DNA of 17,792 nt from Clostridia bacterium (GTDB lineage: Bacteria; Bacillota_A; Clostridia; Oscillospirales; CAG-272): the NCBI GenBank assembly GCA_017652965.1, contig JAGBZZ010000248.1, positions 1 through 17,792 on the forward strand, read 5' to 3'. This document shows positions 15,089 to 17,792 of the stretch, piece by piece. How positions within the stretch are numbered: position 1 is the stretch's first letter; every line of letters begins with the position of its first letter. The position numbers were made by a program, and so were the translations under genes. The notes under the pieces were generated by a model that worked only from the letters and a program-made list of their open reading frames with translations, was not told where the DNA came from and did not search any database.

Positions 15089-15997
15089 TCACCCCAAAAA
15101 TTCACGAAAAACCGACGTTTCGGGAATATAAGTCTTCGAGATCTCGTCTATACGGGAAAGCCCCTCTATCAGCACCGACGCGCGTCCCGCATACGGATGC
15201 TCGGCAGGAACCGAGGAAAGAAGCGGCAAAAGATAGGGCTTCAAGGCCGAAAGCTCATATCCCAGTGTGGAATCAATAATTATATCCTCACGGGCGGCGA
15301 AGGGCAAAATGTGCAGTTCCTCATTGGCACGCACCCCCTCCCAAAGATCAAGCGTAAACACAGGCGCCGCCCCACGGAAGTTATAATCCCGCACCAGCCG
15401 CCGCAAAAGGCGTAGCTCATTGGCACAGATCTCAAGCCCCGGCAGGGCGATGCCCTTGGCGGCAATCGCGTACACCGAAAGATACGGATGACCGGCAAAA
15501 AGCGCCGCAACCGACGGGTAGATGGCTTGAATTCCCTCGAATATATAAACATCCCGCCCGCATGGCTCCACCGTCACGTACTCCTCGCGCTTTCCGGTAC
15601 GGAAATCGAAGCGCGGCACGCTTGCCGTACGGCCTGCCAGGACGTCGGCCACCACAGCACCGAGTGCTTCCATATCTATAGTTGCAGGGGAATCAAAATC
15701 GATCCTTCCGCCCCCTGTGGCCGCACGTTCAAGAAGCAGGGCGCGGTCGTAGAAAAAATCGTCGATCGAAATGACGTGTACCGCACGCCCCGTCATGGAA
15801 AATTCATCGATCAGCTTACGCGCCGTCGTCGTTTTTCCCGAGCAGGTTGGGCCGGAAAGCGTCACGATCCGGAGTTCCGGAACAGCAAGAACCCGACGGA
15901 CGGCCTCATCAAGCGCGGCCTCATATCCCTCCTCACACCGAGCAACGTAAGCCCGCTTGTCAGCCTCGCCGTCAAATACAGTTCTTGCTTTAATCAT
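15089..15997 (-). CDS. Nucleoside (uridine) kinase-like P-loop protein
   Basis: A 302-residue P-loop kinase of the uridine kinase/phosphoribulokinase family. The Walker A motif is GPTCSGKTT (49-57), followed by HVISIDDFFYDR (74-85), where the Asp pair is the usual substrate/metal site, RIDFDSPATIDME and IFEGIQAIYPS. It should phosphorylate a nucleoside or related sugar with a nucleotide donor. Many clostridial relatives are about 550 residues because of an N-terminal TGS/threonyl-tRNA-synthetase-like domain; this one has only about 40 residues before the kinase domain. Start ATG 15997 overlaps the hemZ stop by 8 bases and has AAGGAGG six bases upstream; a longer in-frame start lies inside hemZ and lacks support. 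Together with the downstream amidohydrolase it suggests nucleoside salvage. Confidence 0.85.
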   Translation of the reverse strand: MIKARTVFDGEADKRAYVARCEEGYEAALDEAVRRVLAVPELRIVTLSGPTCSGKTTTARKLIDEFSMTGRAVHVISIDDFFYDRALLLERAATGGGRIDFDSPATIDMEALGAVVADVLAGRTASVPRFDFRTGKREEYVTVEPCGRDVYIFEGIQAIYPSVAALFAGHPYLSVYAIAAKGIALPGLEICANELRLLRRLVRDYNFRGAAPVFTLDLWEGVRANEELHILPFAAREDIIIDSTLGYELSALKPYLLPLLSSVPAEHPYAGRASVLIEGLSRIDEISKTYIPETSVFREFLG

Positions 15998-17510
15998 TAC
16001 GATCCTCCTTAAAAAACGCAAGGGCACGCTCCCGCTGCGAGGGAACCCCCGCGGCCGAATCACCCAAAAGAAGCTTATCGATATCCCGCAAATATTCATA
16101 TGGATATTTCGGCATAAATATGCGTTCTATCAGGCTTCCGCCCGCCTCCGGCGTGCGATGCTTGACCAGTTTGGTGACAGCACCGGCGCCTGCGGCAAAA
16201 ATACTGTGCAGCTCCTCCATCATAAAGACGTTGTAAAGCCCCTCCGTCCCCGGGAAGGCAAAGCCCACGTTTTCAAGATTGCCGACCGTGTTTTTCTGCC
16301 GATACATATAATACGGGCGATATCCCGCCATCTTGGCCTGGATCTGCGAATAATCCACGCTCTTGGCGGCATCCTGCGAGCCAAGCGCATAGATCCCATC
16401 CTTCTGGCGCAGGGCGGCCGAGCGCTTGACCGAGAAGGTATGTACAGTGATATTTTCGGGGGCAAGTGCAATGATCTTATCAAAGGTATCCGAGAAAATA
16501 CGGAAGGTGTCATCCGGCAGCCCCGCGATCAGGTCTACGTTCAGATTCGGAATGCCGGACTCTCTTGCCAGGGCAAAAGCACGGTAAAAATCCTCCACCG
16601 TATGATGGCGGCCGATCGAGCGAAGAACGTCATCCGAAAGAGTCTGCGGGTTGACACTGATACGCCCGACGCCTCCCTTTTGGATCACCGCAAGCTTTTC
16701 GGCAGTGATCGTGTCGGGGCGCCCTGCCTCTACCGTAAATTCCATAAGCGTAGCAGGATCAACGTGGTTCCCGATACGGTAAAGAAGGCGCGCCATCTGA
16801 TCCGGCGAAAGCACCGTGGGCGTTCCGCCGCCAACGTACACCGTGGCCACCTTCATCCCCAGCTCGCGGATCATGGAAAAAAGGCTATCGATATCCCTGT
16901 AAAGTGCCTCCAGATACTCGTCGATTAGCGAAAGCAGCTTCCCGGAGGTATAAGAGACAAAAGAGCAATAGGCGCACCGCGACGGGCAGAACGGAATGGA
17001 AATATACACACTGCAGAGATTATCCTGCAGACGGTTTGTCAGCTTCATCTCGGTGGAAGCCACCGACACGGCAAGCGCCGCCTTTCTGGGATTCAAGAAA
17101 TATTCATCCCGCAAAATTGCGCGGGAATTGCGGATCCCGTTCCCCGTGCGGATAAGCTCGGTAGCGACCTTGGCAGGGCGTACCCCCGTCAGGATCCCCC
17201 ACGGCGGCGTATAGGAGAAAAATTCCTCCCCTGCGGCCAGCACGGCACGCCCCACCGCGATCTTTCCCACGCGGTCGGCACTTTTATCCGCCCGGCACTC
17301 ACAATACCCCTCCGCCTTAGCAAGCTTGTCCCCGATACGGATAGAGGCGGTGGCACGCATGCCCTCCTCCTCCTCAAAAAGGGAGACCGCAACCTCAGGC
17401 ACGTCAGGCCCCGGCTGCTCGCTTTCCGAAAAGGTAGCGCCGGGGAAATAGACCATACACAGGGTCTGCACGTAATAGCGATTGATACGCCCCTCGATCC
17501 TCAGAATCAT
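15990..17510 (-). CDS. hemZ: HemZ-type radical SAM protein (coproporphyrinogen III oxidase-like)
   Basis: A 506-residue radical SAM enzyme. After a family-specific N-terminal domain (about 1-165, containing PPWGILTGVRPAK), the radical SAM core begins SVYISIPFCPSRCAYCSF with the 4Fe-4S cysteines Cys175, Cys179 and Cys182. The SAM-binding YVGGGTPT (225-232), EFTVEAGRPDTI and NVDLIAGLPDDT (approx. 327-338) follow. Length and N-terminal domain place it with HemZ rather than HemN or HemW. HemZ proteins are named oxygen-independent coproporphyrinogen dehydrogenases, but proof of that activity is limited and no other heme gene is present here. Start ATG 17510 has GGAGG six bases upstream and overlaps the dtd stop by 4 bases (ATGA). 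The dtd-hemZ neighbourhood is common in Clostridia. Confidence 0.92.
   Translation of the reverse strand: MILRIEGRINRYYVQTLCMVYFPGATFSESEQPGPDVPEVAVSLFEEEEGMRATASIRIGDKLAKAEGYCECRADKSADRVGKIAVGRAVLAAGEEFFSYTPPWGILTGVRPAKVATELIRTGNGIRNSRAILRDEYFLNPRKAALAVSVASTEMKLTNRLQDNLCSVYISIPFCPSRCAYCSFVSYTSGKLLSLIDEYLEALYRDIDSLFSMIRELGMKVATVYVGGGTPTVLSPDQMARLLYRIGNHVDPATLMEFTVEAGRPDTITAEKLAVIQKGGVGRISVNPQTLSDDVLRSIGRHHTVEDFYRAFALARESGIPNLNVDLIAGLPDDTFRIFSDTFDKIIALAPENITVHTFSVKRSAALRQKDGIYALGSQDAAKSVDYSQIQAKMAGYRPYYMYRQKNTVGNLENVGFAFPGTEGLYNVFMMEELHSIFAAGAGAVTKLVKHRTPEAGGSLIERIFMPKYPYEYLRDIDKLLLGDSAAGVPSQRERALAFFKEDRND
16004..16010 (-). promoter_or_regulatory. Ribosome binding site deciding the nucleoside kinase start
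   Basis: AAGGAGG on the minus strand lies 6 bases before ATG 15997, within the last codons of hemZ, and rules against the upstream start at 16099. Confidence 0.8.
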
Positions 17511-17792
17511 GCGCGGCCTCCTTTTTTGAGAAGCGCGGAATCCATCACAATCGTCACAGGGCCATCCGCAGTCATGCTGATATTCATATCGGCACAGAAC
17601 ACCCCTGTTGCCACCTCGGAAAGGCGCTCACGCATCAAGGCGAAAAAGCGGTCGTATAACGGCTCGGCCACGGAGGGCGGTGCGGCCATCAGATAATCCG
17701 GGCGGTTCCCTTTGTCATAATTGGCCGCCAGGTTAAAGTTGGAAACGACCAGTGCCCCACCGCCGATATCCTTGACCGACAAATTCATTTTG
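17507..17792 (-). CDS. dtd: D-aminoacyl-tRNA deacylase, 3' part (5' end beyond window)
   Basis: The C-terminal 94 residues of DTD, an RNA-based proofreading enzyme that hydrolyses D-aminoacyl-tRNA. The segment starts in KMNLSVKDIGGGALVVS, corresponding to the middle of the ~150-residue family, so the Met at 17788 is internal and the gene continues past the right edge. Conserved features are KGNRPDY, AAPPSVAEPLYDRF, ETG-like VATGVFCADM and GPVT with the Gly-cisPro pair. Two signatures differ from the classical form: SQFTL reads SNFNL, removing the Thr once proposed as nucleophile, and NxGPVT reads ADGPVT. The stop overlaps the hemZ start as ATGA. The family is clear; whether activity is normal is open. 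Confidence 0.87.
   Translation of the reverse strand, partial: KMNLSVKDIGGGALVVSNFNLAANYDKGNRPDYLMAAPPSVAEPLYDRFFALMRERLSEVATGVFCADMNISMTADGPVTIVMDSALLKKGGRA

Noticed and set aside
1..17792. CRISPR array, tRNA, rRNA, transposon ends or phage genes
   Set aside because: No regularly spaced repeats, cloverleaf-like segments, transposase or integrase motifs were seen on either strand.

Overview
The window looks like a chromosomal segment of a moderately GC-rich, endospore-forming Firmicute, most likely a Clostridia-class anaerobe. That rests on a yabP-yabQ pair with SpoVB, RqcP and HU, on HemZ-type radical SAM enzyme, and on consistent AGGAGG-type ribosome binding sites. Assignment below class level is not possible from the sequence alone. 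There is no sign of phage, insertion sequences, CRISPR, tRNA or rRNA. Apart from the first 1.3 kb, all genes lie on the minus strand and are tightly packed.

Layout, left to right. (1) 9-1342, plus strand: a small DUF3343 protein and a class-V aminotransferase of the cysteine desulfurase type, joined by a 4-base ATGA overlap. (2) 1351-1372: a hairpin with T-tracts on both sides, a bidirectional terminator between convergent operons. (3) 1388-11151, minus strand: a seven-gene operon that reads yabP, yabQ, glgB, glgC, glgA, glgP and a GH13 amylase/neopullulanase. (4) 11239-11270: a perfect 14-bp terminator stem. Just downstream of it on the minus strand is a very good match to a sigma-E promoter (11206-11234) for the yabP operon. 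(5) 11306-11927: rqcP and hup with a near-consensus sigma-A promoter. (6) 12160-17792, minus strand: dtd (cut by the window edge), hemZ, a uridine-kinase-like nucleoside kinase, an MTA/SAH deaminase-like amidohydrolase and spoVB, almost without intergenic DNA.

The most notable point is the central operon. YabP and YabQ are mother-cell proteins of spore cortex/coat formation. Here they share a transcript with a complete glycogen pathway: GlgC makes ADP-glucose, GlgA polymerises it, GlgB branches it, GlgP phosphorolyses it and the GH13 enzyme probably trims the remaining dextrins. glgB starts inside yabQ. The promoter carries both sigma-E boxes with a 14-base spacer and is insulated from the upstream housekeeping genes by the terminator. 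The inferred logic is that glycogen (granulose) is built and consumed as part of the mother-cell sporulation programme. Sigma-E control of glycogen genes is known in Bacillus subtilis, but there the operon stands apart from yabPQ. Smaller points of interest are a GlgA whose usual KTGGL motif reads ASGGL, a D-aminoacyl-tRNA deacylase with altered signature motifs, and the coupled DUF3343/desulfurase pair.
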